Source of the DNA: Anthonomus grandis grandis
Taxonomy: Eukaryota > Arthropoda > Insecta > Coleoptera > Curculionidae
DNA length: 64,000 nucleotides
Direction: 5' to 3'
NCBI RefSeq assembly: GCF_022605725.1
Contig: NC_065546.1
Coordinates: 19,402,227 to 19,466,226 of the forward strand
Both the position numbers and the translations under genes were made by a program. The number at the start of each line of letters is the position of its first letter. The stretch's first letter is position 1. The notes under the pieces were generated by a model. The model was given only the letters and a program-made list of their open reading frames with translations, did not search any database and had not been told where the DNA came from. Of this stretch, positions 1-12,889 are shown piece by piece.

Positions 1-106
1 TTTTTATTCTATTTAATTAAAATCCTTTCTAGTTTTAGCACTATATCGAATCCCTTAAGGGAAAAATCATGCTTTTTGACTAAAAGCCCGGTTATGTGCG
101 GGATTG

Positions 107-2030
107 CAATATCAGGATCACAATTTAAAAACTTGAAAAACGCTCAAAACAGTTTCTACTCACCCTTAGCTACAAGCACTTGGAAAGGGTGAGATACACC
201 CCTAAAATCTTAAATAGAGAGCCACATTTCAGAAAATTCTTTGCTGTTTATCAAGAAAACAACAAATAAAAACGCTATTTTGAAATTTTGATTATTACTT
301 GTTTACTTTCAAATTCTTAAACGTAGGTTCCACTAATTTGACCCCACAAAAAGAAGTCAAGCGGTATTAGGTCCGGGGATTTAGGTGGTTATTGACTAGG
401 ACTTCCAATGTTCTTTCAATCCACCGATTAGGATAATAATCATCCAACCATTGCCTAACGGGAACTAAATAGTAAGAAGGTCCTTTGTCCTGTTGCAATT
501 GTAGTAAGATTTCTTTCCATAAAGAAAGAAGATAAATTTCCGTGTATTTAACTCTGATTTTCTAATTCCCGCATTAGTAGTGGTTCGATAGACCACTATA
601 AGCATTTCAGCATACATGTCGCCATTTAAATTTCTAGGTATAAATATTGGGACGATAATAGCATCCCAAACATTAATTTTCTAGGGAGTACTGGGTATAT
701 CCTTCTCTAAATACGTGTGGGTTCTCGTAATTCCAGTAACGATAGTTTTGCTTGTTAACATGCCCATTTAGATAAAACACTCATTACTGAAGCAAATATT
801 TTTAACTAGTTAAGGTTCTGCCGTAATTCTAATTGTCATTATTTCACAAAACCGGATTCTTCTGTCTGGGTCATCGTCACCAAGCTCTTGCAGTATTTGC
901 AGTTTATGGAGATGAACTTAAAAAATTTAAGTAAATGTTTTATTGATTTACCAGATAGTGCAGTTGCTACAGCTGCTTGACGAGAAGTTGAATTCGTTGG
1001 AAACTGACTCAGAACTTTAATTTGCGCGGTTTTGTCTACTAATCTCGGTTGATTCTCTTTTTATTCGTGACTGAACCAGCTTCTTCAAATTTGGCTAGTA
1101 TAAGTTGACGAACATTATCCGGGCATTTTGACCTGGACGCCTGGCGTTAAAACGTTGAGCTATCCTTAAGAATGAAAAGAATAATAAAATGGAATATGAA
1201 AATAATGTCTACACGTTCAGCTATGCTATACATCATTGCTAAATAAAATTAGTGTTGCTTTTTGTTTAAACTGAACCGAAAGTCAACGGTTTTTAAAATA
1301 ATAATACTAGTACAAGTTTCTTGTCTTGTTATTTAAGGGCATTTCTGCTCAACGTGGCAACTGCGCACGTACGACGTCACTGTCGCTGAATGTGTAGCGA
1401 AAACAAGAGCATTAGCAATGATCCCTAGTAGGATGTAATAATAGCTGCCACTAGTGTAAGTAATGTTGTTTATTCTCTGCTAAAAAGGGCAATAAAGTAA
1501 TTCATAGAGTCCATTTGAAATCTTTTCAATACCTAGGAAGGAACATTACTTTTAAAGTAAATACTGCGATAATAAAATACGAATATTTATAAACAACGCT
1601 TTTTTCCGGCAAAAAAACCATAGCAAATAAACCTACAGGCTTGACATGTTTAGAATTCTTAAGAGACATGCCAGTATATCGGCAGCCATAATTTTGAATA
1701 TTTAATTAAATAATAATTTTAAAAATGTGTTTTTATTTATTCTTATCGTCCTTGATAAACATAGAAGAATTTTCTGAAATGTGGCTTTCTATAGTATCAT
1801 TTGAAAGCATTTTTCAAGAGCTTCAAAATGATGTATCACTCGATTCATCTTTTCTATTTAAGATTTTACAGGTGCATCTCACCCTGCCCAAGGTGTTGCA
1901 GATAAGGGTGAGATAGTATGATTGTTTTTGTTTCCCCTTTCTTTTACAGTTTTCAGCGTTTTTGATTCAGCGTTTCATTTCTAATATATGCTGGCCATTT
2001 TAAGCTTTTAAATTGTCATCCTGTAAAGGT
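107..2030 (-). mobile_element. Decayed IS630/Tc1/mariner-superfamily DNA transposon with long inverted repeats
   Basis: Two inverted copies of about 150 bp flank a minus-strand transposase remnant. The left copy (107-263) reads as the reverse complement of 1748-2030. Shared blocks include the gataaacag/gataaacat stretch, aattttctgaaatgtggct, atttaagatttta, the tctcaccct block and ttaaattgt-atcctg. The right copy carries about 57 extra bases (about 1792-1850). The outer limits are uncertain because similarity fades, and the left end may lie outside the window. The layout matches the better-preserved element at 19907-22128, which also has unusually long inverted repeats. Confidence 0.6.
300..1165 (-). 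pseudogene. IS630/Tc1/mariner-superfamily transposase, heavily broken
   Basis: The complement from about 1165 down to 300 gives, in shifting frames, the order expected for the insect transposase family also seen at 20.6 and 29.8 kb. There is an N-terminal helix-turn-helix region near 1165-900. A QELGDDDPDRRIRF-like segment lies at about 842-900. A region with WLDDYYPNRWIER follows at 410-510. The C-terminal catalytic block PDLIPLDFFLWGQ is at about 338-377. There are many stops and frameshifts, so no functional protein is possible. In this superfamily the protein cuts and joins DNA at TA sites; here only the ancestry is inferred. It sits between the two inverted repeats of its element. Confidence 0.7.
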
Positions 2031-2060
2031 ATACATACATATCCGCTATATGTGGAATCC

Positions 2061-2718
2061 TTTTTAAAATGAAAAAGCCGAGAGCAGACAGTGTGGAAAA
2101 TGCCCCTATTTAGTAGAATTGTTCTCCCGCATCAGTGTCGGTCGATTTCAAATTTTCCACCTTGATGGTCTTATGCAGGCCTCGGCATCATCTATCGTTC
2201 TTTTATATCGGTTGTGAAAGGTATCCCCTCCGCTAATTTATAATTGTCTCGGAAAGAGAAAAAATGTTATTTATATTTATTTATTAATATGCGATTTTTT
2301 TTGTAAATAGTAATTAATACCTGAATATTGATATCGATTTTTTTAATAATAGTAAAATCAGCAGAAGGTGACAGGTACTAGTAGCTGGTTAGTGACGATA
2401 CCATATTGCAAGCTTTTGATATTTCTCAAACCAATCAGAAAAAAAAAATTAAGAGAAGTTTTGGTTGACTTGACCAAGATTGGATTCCAATACTTCAAGA
2501 GCTAGCCTAAATCCAGAACGTTAACGCTAAGGCAGTAAAATACTTCTACATAAAAAACTAAAATAAATATTCTATGTCATATTAAACTGCAGGATATCGT
2601 GTACATAGATGTAGATAGCAAGGGAATTTTTAGAGACAACTGACATAAAATTAACAACGTTATTTACCGTGCAAATGAAAAAGGCAACTGTTCCGCAGAT
2701 AAAAGACGAAACAGGTAA
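2061..2718. other. No recognised feature
   Basis: This AT-rich stretch has short A and T runs. I see no ORF or element of note. Confidence 0.5.
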
Positions 2719-2945
2719 AGTCCAGTTCAGATATCTATTAGAATCTTTGATGTGCTGTAATTAGTCTGTGTGCCGATGTTGCTTATATTGTCACAAGGCA
2801 TGCATGTTTAAACCGCAAAATTTAATGTGGAAAGGGTCATAAAGTAATATTCTAAACGATATTTAATCATTCCATTACCTAAATAAATGTTTTAAACATA
2901 TTTTTTTAAATTTATACATTTGATTCGTATTCGTAAAATTTGATC
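2719..2945 (+). repeat. Dispersed ~220-bp repeat, copy 1 of 3
   Basis: It begins near tccagttcag, contains tattagaatctttgatgt and a tgcatgtttaaa block, and runs to tttgattcgta. A closely similar copy in the same orientation lies at 9903-10119, and a diverged inverted copy at 14475-14618. I saw no coding capacity and no clear pol III boxes. It is most likely a non-autonomous element or part of a larger unrecognised one. Confidence 0.75.
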
Positions 2946-3145
2946 AGTGGGGTGTTTATAATAAGTGATGAGAGAATAGGTAGGAAAAATTACTTAGGGC
3001 CATTTATTCTGTGGATTAAGGCATTAAAGATTTGTTTTTTGACACAAAAGGGTATAGTAGTTTTAACCTCACTTGAAGAAGCAAAAACTTAAAGACCCAT
3101 GAAAACCATAAAGGATTCTGCCACCGCGCCGTCAGAGGCGTGCGG

Positions 3146-4058
3146 TTATTTATAAAAATCTCTTGGTGAATAATAAAATAAAATAAAAATTTTTAAGTTA
3201 AAGTTAAATTTGATTACTGAGTTTGGAGAAATGTTTGGTAGCTGTCCAGAGAACCACTTTTCAAATAATGCCGCAGTCATGTCTTCGTGGTAATCAGCCG
3301 ACGATTCAGAAATATTTTTAGCAGATAAAGGTAACGCATTTTTAACAATTTGTACTGCCAGCATGAAGTATAATGATTCGCTTTCCTCTTGAACATGGCG
3401 TATTCAAAACACAATTTGTTGAACTATCAACCCAACCGTATTTAACTACATCATGCGTATCAAACCAAGTTTTATCTATATAAATAATATGTCTATTTAG
3501 GTCCAGATACAACTTAATACTACGTAAATATTCTTGCCGAAGTTCAACAATGCGCCGCGATTCCATAATAACCATTCTATTATTTAGTTTTTGGTGTTTA
3601 AACCCGCACTCTCTTAAGATACACCGGAGTGTTGCTAAGCACTTATAGTCATAATCAGGGTACTCGACAAGTTTTTCTCTAATCATTTCCAATGTTGAAA
3701 CCAAGTTAGCCTTATAAAAGTCGTATACTATACGCCGGATAACGTCTTTGGTAGCTTCATCAACTCTTTTAAGTTTTTGGCTGACTCTTTTTCTTTTTAC
3801 AGAATGGTCTGTAACATCTCCCACTTTTAAAACGCGATAAATTGTGGACGACGGAATTAAAGTTAATTTATAAATACGTTTAATTATGACATTGTCTGAC
3901 ATATCCGGACTTTCTTGTCTAAGGCAATTAAAAATATTTAAGATTACTTTTTGACACTGAACATGTAAGTCTTTATGTCCAAACTCGCTGGATTCCTCAC
4001 TAGCTATACTACTTGTCAATACTGTATCGGTTACCTCAAAAGGTCTCCAGAAAGCCAT
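3146..4058 (-). pseudogene. DDE_3-type (IS630-like) transposase, truncated in the catalytic domain
   Basis: The first frame runs 4058 to 3342, starting at the internal Met (MAFWRPFEV) because the residues upstream of it are hydrophobic and unlike the family. It has a helix-turn-helix region, then IYIDKTWFDTHD, which carries the first catalytic Asp. A conserved SRGKRIIILHAGS segment follows. The frame shifts near 3360 into ISESSADYHEDMTAALFEKW and then ends at PNSVI, exactly where family members continue with the second Asp. Beyond it is unrelated sequence. So one shift and a 3' truncation remove the second and third catalytic residues. The product would be inactive. Confidence 0.75.
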
Positions 4059-4119
4059 ATTAATAGGCAAAAAAAATAATAACAACACTAAAATAACTAT
4101 AGGAATTAACAAGGAAATA

Positions 4120-4680
4120 AAAACTATTTAATTATATCAAAAAAGCGCAAATTAAAAAACAAAGAAATATTATAATATTCATACAACACTCTCATTAAAC
4201 ATTACAGCATGACTAAAAGAGCCGCCTGCCTCGATTCGTCCTGCCACCTGCCACTGTCCTAAAACTTTAAAATAGTCGGCTTGTCAAAAGCGACTTTTTT
4301 TAAGGCGGCAGGGGTCCTGGGCGCGGCATCCGCTTTTGATAACCGATTTCTATGAATCGCTGCACGAAGCGGTATGCTTTAACATCGACACCTGCATAGT
4401 ACGCTGCCGCTGTTCCATAATCCGTAATCGAGAGCAGTTCCGTAATCGAGAATCTGCCGACAGCAATTGTAGTGAAGAATTTCTGACATCTACGAGAACC
4501 ATTAATGAAATAGTACATCTCATCTAGAACATTTTTAAATCTTATTGCACTCTATTTTACCGGTATCCTAGTGACAAATCACTTAGGAGGGGATTAGAAG
4601 GGACCCGAAATTTTTCAGCTTGTTGTCTTCATGGTCTTATCAACTTCTGGTAGATGAAATTCCAAAATACTTACCAAGAT
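4120..4680. other. GC-richer unassigned block with unrecognised minus-strand ORF
   Basis: Bases 4210-4460 are visibly richer in G and C than their surroundings. A 72-codon minus-strand ORF (4300-4518) contains ITDYGTAAAYYAGVDVKAY and ends PGPLPP. I do not recognise it. An imperfect tandem pair (ttccgtaatcgaga) lies at about 4416-4450. Its coding status is unproven; it may be a fragment of an unidentified element. Confidence 0.3.
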
Positions 4681-4722
4681 CTTGTCAGAATATTCAACTC
4701 TTGAGTTGAATATTCTGACAAG
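4681..4722. repeat. Near-perfect 42-bp palindrome
   Basis: Arms of 20 bp (4681-4700 and 4703-4722, starting cttgtcagaa) are exact reverse complements around a 2-bp centre. Flanking bases do not extend the pairing. No ORF is associated. It could be the centre of a decayed foldback element. Confidence 0.85.
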
Positions 4723-7700
4723 GACCTGAGTGCATCTAGGACTAAAAAATTATCAACTTTTTACTTATCTAAGTTCTTGCTATACAATATGCACAGGCAT
4801 TTTAAAATCTACGTTTCTTAGTCCTGAAGACCCGGTCTTAAATAACAGAGTATAGGAACAAGATGGAGAAGAATATCCGAAAGATGGAGGATGGAATATT
4901 AAATAGATTGGGTAGAATGTAACAATTCAAGAGTTGTAGTAATGACACAAGATTTGATCAACTGAACCAAAACTGGTGCTGTCCTGGAGCGATTATACAA
5001 TGGCGGTTGACATAAGATCACACGAACTTTTGGGAACACCGAGTGTGAACCTGGTCCTTTGGAAATAAAAATGTACCAGAGAGATTTCTCTTAGCTTGTC
5101 AACTGAGTGTAATCACAATTTCGTGCCACAGATGTTAGCTGCAGAACATTTAAGCAACTGACAGACTATACGCTTTTCCGATAACAGTCAGAAAACCCCA
5201 ATTTTTTGTCATTGAAAACAAACTTCCACTTTTTCTACCTAAGAATATTATTATTTTTTAAATCGATAGAAAAGCGTGCCTAATTCGTTCCACTGGTTGG
5301 CGACGACAGTGATTCTCCATCAATGTCAGTATGATAACTTTAATTCTGTCGTTCAAGGATAATTGAAGGCTACAGGATGCACCACAAACTTCAAAAAAAC
5401 CACTAGGCTATCAGATATCATCAAACCAATTTGCGATGAGCTTGCAGAAGCGGTAGTCCTCGGAGCCGATTTTCTGTATCATGTATAATTTCTACAATAC
5501 TGTCAAACTTGGTATAACGAATTCAATAAGACTTCACTTTTTTTTGGGCTCATTTTAATATCAGTTTATAGTCGCCTCTTATAGTAAAGTAAGTTACCAA
5601 TAGTTACCTACGTAAAAATCGTCGCAATACCAGCATAAAAGTTCAAAGAATCTTGTTAATTTTAATCTTATATTTTCATAATTATACTTATATGAATTTT
5701 CGCAAAACCCATTAGTAAAATTTTGAAAGTCTTTTTAAATGTACGTGTTGGTCTTGACTAAAAAAAAAATTCAAAATTTTAGTTAATTATGTTACCCTCG
5801 AACAAGGAGCAAAATATATGGAATTCGGTGCATCTCAGAAGCATAATCAATCATCCTGTTTAAAATATACATTTCCCGATTTTCAAAGTTTTAATAAACG
5901 AACTGTTGTTAAAAATATCTAGTTGCTTCTTCGTTCCCCTGCACAATAGATACTCGACCCAATGAATCCAGGTTTGCCAACGCGGGAAATTTACTCGTAA
6001 AAGTGGCATTTTCCACGAAACAAGAAAAATGATTAAAAAAGACTTACACTGGGGTGGAAATTGCCATTTTACAAACAACTGCCGGCCTAAGGGCTATTGT
6101 TTGTGATTCCGCATTTAGTGTTTTGTGATTCTGACGTGTTCTTAGGGCCGCATAAATGTTAAGGCTCTCCACCGCATTTCTTTTGTTTCCCTATAATCCA
6201 ATATTTATTCTTGCGAGCATACATACTTAAAGGTAAACATAATTTTGCTGCATGATATGAACTTCGTTGGGTTTTACTTACGACGAAATATATTCAGGAA
6301 TACGAGGAATAACGGAATTATAGAAAGTTATTTGCCCGCGATCATGAGATGGAAACGTAAATGCAAAATCGAGGGAAAAATGGGGAAGTGCCAGATGAAA
6401 GGTTCGATTTTTAAATGTTACTTGAGAGTTTTAAGGATCCATTTTGATTCAAGTGTAGTGGAATAAAAGCATTGTGACGTTTTTTAAATTTAAATAGCAT
6501 ATAGGGTGTTTTATTTTAACATATAGTAGAAAAAGAAAAGTTCTGTTAATGCATAAATTTTATGTAATTTTACGCTTGTTTTAGTAATTGCACACCTTTT
6601 TTCTTCAACATTATGAGAAAAGCATTATCTAATTAAATGGACCAGTCTCAGACCCAGATTTTATGTTTTAAATTTTCTATTTAGAGGTATGTGAAGTAAG
6701 GTTTATAAACCCCCGTATTTGAGGTGCTGTTAATGCGAATTAATATGAATTTCAGAATCATTCAAGTATAATTTCAGCTTTGTTAAAAAGCTTTGCAGGG
6801 AATGTAATGTTTAGGCCCAGGGTAGGGTGTTTCATTGAGGGTCGCAAGGTAGAACGCATACTACTCATACATACTCATTCTACATACGCATTTCTCAGCA
6901 ACGAATATTTAAGAGGCCAAAAGAAATACTGAAAATATTAGCGGCAAAGCTTCGCCATTATGGAACGTAACTGGTCAAGAAAAAAAGTCATTTGTTTAAA
7001 CATACCCACTAAAACTATACGTCTATAATTTAAATAATAATTTCCTCGGTCCTGGTTAGAAAATGTTTAAAAAAAAACTTGCGCTGGTTGATGGTTCAGA
7101 AAGCGATAAGAGAGGTACCACTGCATACTGTTACTTTCCAATAAGTATTTCTTTAAATAAAATTAACCATTCTGACTAAAAATTACTATTTAGCAACATA
7201 AATTTAGCATGTTGCCATTATTTTTTCTGAAATTTATTTGATTTGATGACATTTCGACGATAAACGGGGAGATGGGATAAAATGTAGATACAGTATGTAT
7301 GTAACTAGAAAACGAGTAGACGATATGTACTAAAACGTTCCCGAGAAAATAACATTTTAATTGTATTTATTTTTGTTATTTTTGTCATATATATTTTTTT
7401 TTATAATTTATAAATATAAATGTATATCTGGTTCATTTAATTTGTTGGTGCATTGAATTTCTTATACTATATTGGATTAAATTGAAATTTTTTATAAAAA
7501 TATAATATATATAATATATACATATATAATTTTTTATATATTTTATAGCATCAGTGTTTCATGTTTTAAATTGCTATACAGGTTTTTATTTGGTTTTATA
7601 GTTGGAACACTTGAAGTGCCACTCAAATCACAAAGCAGTTTTACTACTAATCAAAACTTTTTATTTTGACGGGTTTCGCTAGCAAAGTTAGCATTAAACA

Positions 7701-7789
7701 ATAGACAAGTGTTGCTGAACTTACTGCTAACGGTTAGCATTTACTTTCGCAACTCTTCCATATTTCACCTAAGTTACATGTTCATTAAG
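4723..7789. other. No recognised gene
   Basis: About 3 kb with only short spurious ORFs (for example 5860-6078 minus and 6245-6466 plus). None carries a motif I recognise. A very AT-rich segment lies at 7370-7560. Confidence 0.5.
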
Positions 7790-8568
7790 TCCTCTTGTCC
7801 TGCAAATCCCACACTATGCTGATGATTCCAAAATGTATCCAACTTTTCTTCTTGAGGCGGGTTCTCAAACAATTTTTTCAATTAACTATGATTTGTCGAC
7901 ATTTTATATTATTGCTTTAAATCAAATTTATTATTACATTCCAAAAGATCTCTTATTTTTATTTTTGGGAAAAAGAACAAAAAACAACAGCACAAAGAAC
8001 GAGTGGCAGAAAATTTTTCAAATGCTATTGCTATGAACAATTTTTCTTTGCAAATCAAAGAATCAGCCAGAAAGCTGAGACTCATATTGGATAACGAGCT
8101 TATATTTACTAAGCATATTAGCAAGTGTCTTCAAAAATCTAAGAAACTTAATTATTCCAGCACAGACCTTACTAAAACAACCTTACTTAAAAAAATAATA
8201 CCACCTTATGAGAAGCTTATGCCTTTTGTCAATTTAATATCTGTGATGTCTATATCATCACTGTGCAGTTGGCTGATCATATACAAAAACTATTAAACTC
8301 CTGTGTACGTTTTATTTTTGGATCTAGGAAACATGATCATATCAGTAAGGCATTTAAGAAATCTCAATGGCTTAACATGATTTAAGACTCTTATCTTCAC
8401 ATTGTGTGTCCTATATTATTGTACTAATTATTCAGGAAAAAATTCCGTACTATCTTTAAAATAAAATTCGTTACAGGATTGACGTTTACAATGCGAATAT
8501 AAAATTTAAGGACAACCTTATCATTCCGGCCCACCATAATGCCTTTTTGAATAATCATTTTCCTTAAT
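7790..8568 (+). pseudogene. Non-LTR retrotransposon RT, 3' fragment (jockey/CR1 group)
   Basis: The fragment opens at the RT catalytic block HYADDSKMY (about 7807-7833). It continues through LRLILDNELIFTKHIS (8060-8125), the thumb region that follows the active site, and a segment resembling WLNM. It ends with IIPAHHNAFLNNHF at about 8519-8565, the usual C-terminus of this group. Several frameshifts and stops break it, and everything upstream of the active site is missing, as expected of a 5'-truncated insertion. It resembles the intact element at 33-37 kb in the same regions but is clearly diverged. Confidence 0.75.
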
Positions 8569-8589
8569 AATTGATCTTCTTATTTTCTC

Positions 8590-8995
8590 TTTGTATTTCT
8601 TGTCACAATCGATAAAATTCATCTGAATATCCTGAATTTTCTATTGCTCTTCATTTTATCTTTTGGGTTTCCTAAAAGATTATTTAACTTGGCCAAACTT
8701 TGATACTTGACCATTCTTAGGTCTAAGTCTTTAAAAACGAAATAGGATCATAAGATATTGCAACGAAATGGGTTTTTAAGATTAACTTTAAAATGATATC
8801 TTCTAATCAGCTTATCAATAATCGTATTGTTATAACCATTGACTTTAGCAATTGTTTCAACTATTTCTTTTTCTTTATCAAATCTGTTCCTACTTAAAGG
8901 AAATGGGACTAAACGATGTACTAAAAAATTTATGTTAGCTATTTTTTGTTGAATTATTTTTTGGTGAAAGTTAGAATATACTAAAACATAACATA
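8590..8995 (-). pseudogene. Penelope-like element RT/GIY-YIG linker fragment
   Basis: The complement from 8995 gives YSNFHQKIIQQK, then NFLVHRLVPFPLS, then DKEKEIVETIAKVNGY and IIDKLIRRYHFK in one frame. After one stop it reads LRMVKYQSLAKLNNLLGN and, in a shifted frame, IDCDKKYKEKI. This order (short imported segment, H-R-L-PLS block, NGY block, then the start of a C-x-CxxKYxG-type nuclease motif) is characteristic of Penelope-like elements, in which a GIY-YIG endonuclease follows the RT. It lies tail-to-tail with the plus-strand non-LTR fragment. The nuclease is truncated. Confidence 0.7.
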
Positions 8996-9902
8996 AATCA
9001 TATTTCTAAGAGCAAGAGGTGAAAAAAAGGTCACGAGAATGAAAGGAAAACAAACTTTCCAAACTTTTTTTCTTTCCAATTGGCCAATGCTTCAAAAACT
9101 AATTGGTGTTGCTTAAAAAAAAAGAAAAATAACAAAAAATATTATAACTTTGTACATGCCTTTAAGAGCTTATCGTCATTATAAAATGATATCTAAATAA
9201 TTAAAATTACTACGTTTATTGCTGATAAATAAAGCAATTTAGTTGAATAATTCTAGTTCCTGAAATTTTTTAATGTAATGAAAATAAGAACCACAATATT
9301 GTTCATTATCTACTGACTGGTGCAGCAAAAACTATAATAGGTGCTGGATCATGAATTCAATACTTGCCCGTTTTTAAAAGAATTTTTAACAACTCAAATA
9401 TTTCAAAGTTTTTGGTAAAGCAATTTGAGACATTTAAATTATCTTATGAATGCTTTTCAGTTAGAAACAGTCAACAATTTATTTGAAAAGTCAATTATTT
9501 AATTTTAAGTGAAGATGAAATTATTGCTCCTTTTGAGGTATCTTTGTTTTCAAGCATTTCTATACTAGAAACTTTAAAATAACTGGCTGAACTTTTGGAA
9601 AGTAATGGTTCCGATAATATAGAAGAAATAATTAAATTAACAAAATTAATTTAGTTATTAATTAAATTAATTCGCATTGCATTGAAATGCAAAAAACTTT
9701 GTATTTCACCAAATATTTTTCAATGCAACAGTTCGTATTATAAACAACTTGCCCCTATGAGTAATTAATTGCCTGTCTCCCTTTCTGGCAAAACTTTTCA
9801 TAAAACGTTTTGAGTTACATGTAAAAAATGTATTCCGATAATTTCCACGCGTCTGATTAAGATATATATTCTTTGATAGTCACCAGTTATGTACGAGTAT
9901 AG
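8996..9902. other. No recognised feature
   Basis: AT-rich sequence with an attaaatt-rich patch at 9620-9680. No recognisable coding. Confidence 0.5.
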
Positions 9903-10119
9903 TTCAGTTCAGAGCTCTATTAGAATCTTTGATGTACCGCAAATAGTCCGTGTGCCGGTGTTGCTTGTATTGTCACATGACATGCATGTTTAAATCGCAA
10001 AATTTTATGTGGAAAGAGTCATAATGTAATATTCTAAGCGATATTTAATCATTTCATTAAATAAATACATGTTTTAAGCATTTTTTTAAGAATTTATACA
10101 TTTGATTCGTAAAATGTGA
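9903..10119 (+). repeat. Dispersed ~220-bp repeat, copy 2 of 3
   Basis: Same orientation as copy 1 and strongly similar along its length (attagaatctttgatgt, tgtgccggtgttgctt, catgcatgtttaaa, atattctaagcgatattta). Confidence 0.75.
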
Positions 10120-10436
10120 CTACATGCGCCCACGTACTATTTTGTTAAACGCCTGACCTTAGTCACAGCCACTCAAGCGTGAAAAGTTGCACAGGTCCGG
10201 CCTTAAAATTTATTTGTATTTAAAACTTTATTATTCGGGATTTTTGGGTTTAGTTTTATTAAGTTAGAAATTCAGGATAGTTGATAGCAAGATAATATTT
10301 AATTTAAATATAAGATTTAAGTACGTTAAATGAGTTTAACCAAAAATTTTTAATTTCATACGTTTAGTTTTTAGCGCCATCAGTCCCTTATAACAAGTTA
10401 AGTCTCTTTGCTTTGCAATATGTCAAGTTGGAATAA

Positions 10437-12391
10437 TGTATTGATTACTGTTAACCCACTGCATAGCTTTCATCAAATAGTATTAAACAATTTTAACACT
10501 GCTTTTCCTGTTGTCAGTATTAGGAAACGAAATAGAAAACCTTGATATACTAAGGGTTTACGAGTATCTGGGAAAAATATGCGCTCCCTTTTTTACATTA
10601 GGAAATACGCTATGAACAATTACACAATACGCAAGATTTTAAAATTATTATAACAGATACCGCAAGATTTACAGAAACTCAATCAGAATGGCTAAGTGGA
10701 CCTACTTTCAAAGGAGGATAAATAATTCCTCCAACAGAGCAAACGAGTCTTGGAAGATTTTAAATGAGCTTAGGGGTAAAAATAATGTCTTGGTTATTCC
10801 AAGTACCTTAGATTCCAATGTCCTCAATTCCTTCTATTGTGATATTGCTAGTAACCTTGCAGCCAATCTCTCACAAAAAATAGATCCCAGGAGCTATCTC
10901 AGCAATGTGGTAGCAGCCGAATCTTTATTTTTTGCCCCCACAACTGTAGAAGAGCTTAAACAGTTAATGGTTAATATTAAGAATAAGAGTTCATCAGGTT
11001 GGGATGGGCTTTCTCTTAAAATATTTTCTGTTTTACCTCTTGTTGCTTTGCAAGTCTTGGCCGAGTCAATTAACTTTTCATTTATGTCTGGAGTTTTCCC
11101 AGAGTGCTTAAAAAGAGCAATGATTGTTCCTCTTTACAAGGGTGGCGATCGCGACTGTCCTTCTAACTTTAGACCTATAGCGTTATTGCCTACTTTAGCC
11201 AAGATAGTGGAACGGCTCGTTAAGGTGAGGATGGTTTCATTTTTAAATAGATTTGGCCGATTGAGTCTTCAGCAGTTTGGCTTTCGTGAGTCTGTGAGCA
11301 CAAATGATGCTATTTTTAGCTTCCTAGAGCACCTGTACAACCGACTGAATGTTGGTGAAGTTGCAGCAGCGGTATTCTGTGACTTCTCCAAGGCATTTGA
11401 CTGCATGAGTCACAGAGTGCTGCTGATGAAACTGGAGCTCTATGGTTTCAGAGGAACTGCCCTTGAGTGGTTTCGTTCCTACTTATCAAATCGTGTCCAG
11501 GCTGTCAAATTTAATGGTGGCATAATGGTTACTTTTTCTCATTAATGTGAACGATCTGCCACAACTGCAGGTAACTGGCAAATTTACATTGTTTGCCGAC
11601 GATACCACCATCCTCTGGCACGACTCTAATGTTTCTCAAATAGAGGCCAATATACGTGCAGATTTGTTAAAAATAAAAGACTGGTGTGATGCAAATTTTT
11701 TGACACTTAATGTTTCCAAAACAAATATCCTTAATTTTAAATGTAATACAAATGATATATGTTTAAATAATGAAGCCATCAACATGCCACCGTTCAGTAA
11801 GTTTTTGGGTCTTTCCATAGACAAGTTCATTAAATTTGAAGACCATATTGTGAATGTATGTAGAAAAGTCTCATCAGGCTGCTACGCCCTAAGGGTTATT
11901 GCCACCAGTCTTAATTTCTCCATCGCCAGATCTGCATACTTCGCGATTATCGAGTCGCACCTTCGATATGGAATTTGCTTTTGGGATTCATGTTCAAATT
12001 CACTTTTTAGTTCAGTGTTTGTACTCCAGAAAATCTATGTGGGGCCAAGCCTCGTGATTCATGTCGCCCGCTTTTTGTAAGTCATAATATTTTAACCCTG
12101 TGTTGTATTTTTATTTTGGAAACAGTTTGCTTAGTTTTTAGAAAATATAAACAGGAACTCCACTTAGGAAGCCACTATAATACGCGACAAAATTATTTGT
12201 TGAGGCTACCCATTCCTCATTTTGAACTTGTCCGTAGCTCTATCATATATGGAGGTAGAAAGCTGTTTAATAAACTTCCACTAGAAATAAGACAACTTAA
12301 GACTGAAAAAAGCCTACGTACAAGGACGAAAATATTTCTTGCTAGTAAAGCGTACTACTATTTAGTACCAACTTCTTTTGATAAAAAGTAA
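10437..12391 (+). pseudogene. Non-LTR retrotransposon ORF2 (RT part), broken
   Basis: A linker region begins near 10437 with one stop around 10545. The main frame (10688-11545, 285 codons) carries the RT blocks SSGWDGLS, FRPIALLPTLAKIVE, QQFGFRESVSTNDAI and CDFSKAFDCMSH, which holds the first catalytic Asp. The segment that should contain the GVPQGS motif is deleted at about 11530-11547. The frame then resumes with VNDLPQLQ and the active site FADD (11592-11603). Another shift near 12080 leads to a C-terminal frame 12116-12391 with HYNTRQNYLLRLP. No endonuclease domain precedes it. The deletion removes an essential RT block, so it is inactive. Family level: jockey/CR1 group, exact clade not assigned. 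Confidence 0.85.
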
Positions 12392-12399
12392 TTATGTAG

Positions 12400-12889
12400 T
12401 CAGAAAATTGGAAGTATATTTTTTAAAATAAACTTTTACATTAAAAATCATCTTGCTGTCTATACTTTATGCCTTTAAAAGACACAAGTTTTACTTATAA
12501 AAAAAACACACTTTACATCCTGAATGTAATATTTATTAATTTGTTTGCCTCGTATTTATTTATTATGCATATTGGTAGAGTTTAGATAAAAATTAACAAA
12601 AATAAATGCTTATACTAAAAACTAAAAATCTTATACAAAACACTACATTTTAAGTATACTGGATCCTAAAACTACAGTGAGGATACTAAATACTTTTATA
12701 AATTTAACCACTCTTTTGAGTCTGGCCCAAAAAGTTACAAATATACAAATTTTGTAAATTCTGTTTTTTGCCATTGTTCTTTAGCAGTTTCTTCCATTAA
12801 GGAAGGAAACAGTTTCTCTGTTGCCGCCATGGATTCCAACTTCATCTCGCACATCAGCATATGGATACTACAGCATTACATTATATATA
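12400..12889. other. No recognised gene; possible minus-strand exon-like stretch
   Basis: AT-rich. On the minus strand 12740-12870 is open and reads MLMCEMKLESMAATEKLF followed by a Glu/Lys-rich stretch, preceded by a polypyrimidine tract and AG. I do not recognise it. Confidence 0.3.

Noticed and set aside
1725..1916. 63-codon plus-strand ORF
   Set aside because: It lies within the right inverted repeat of the first transposon and has no motif.
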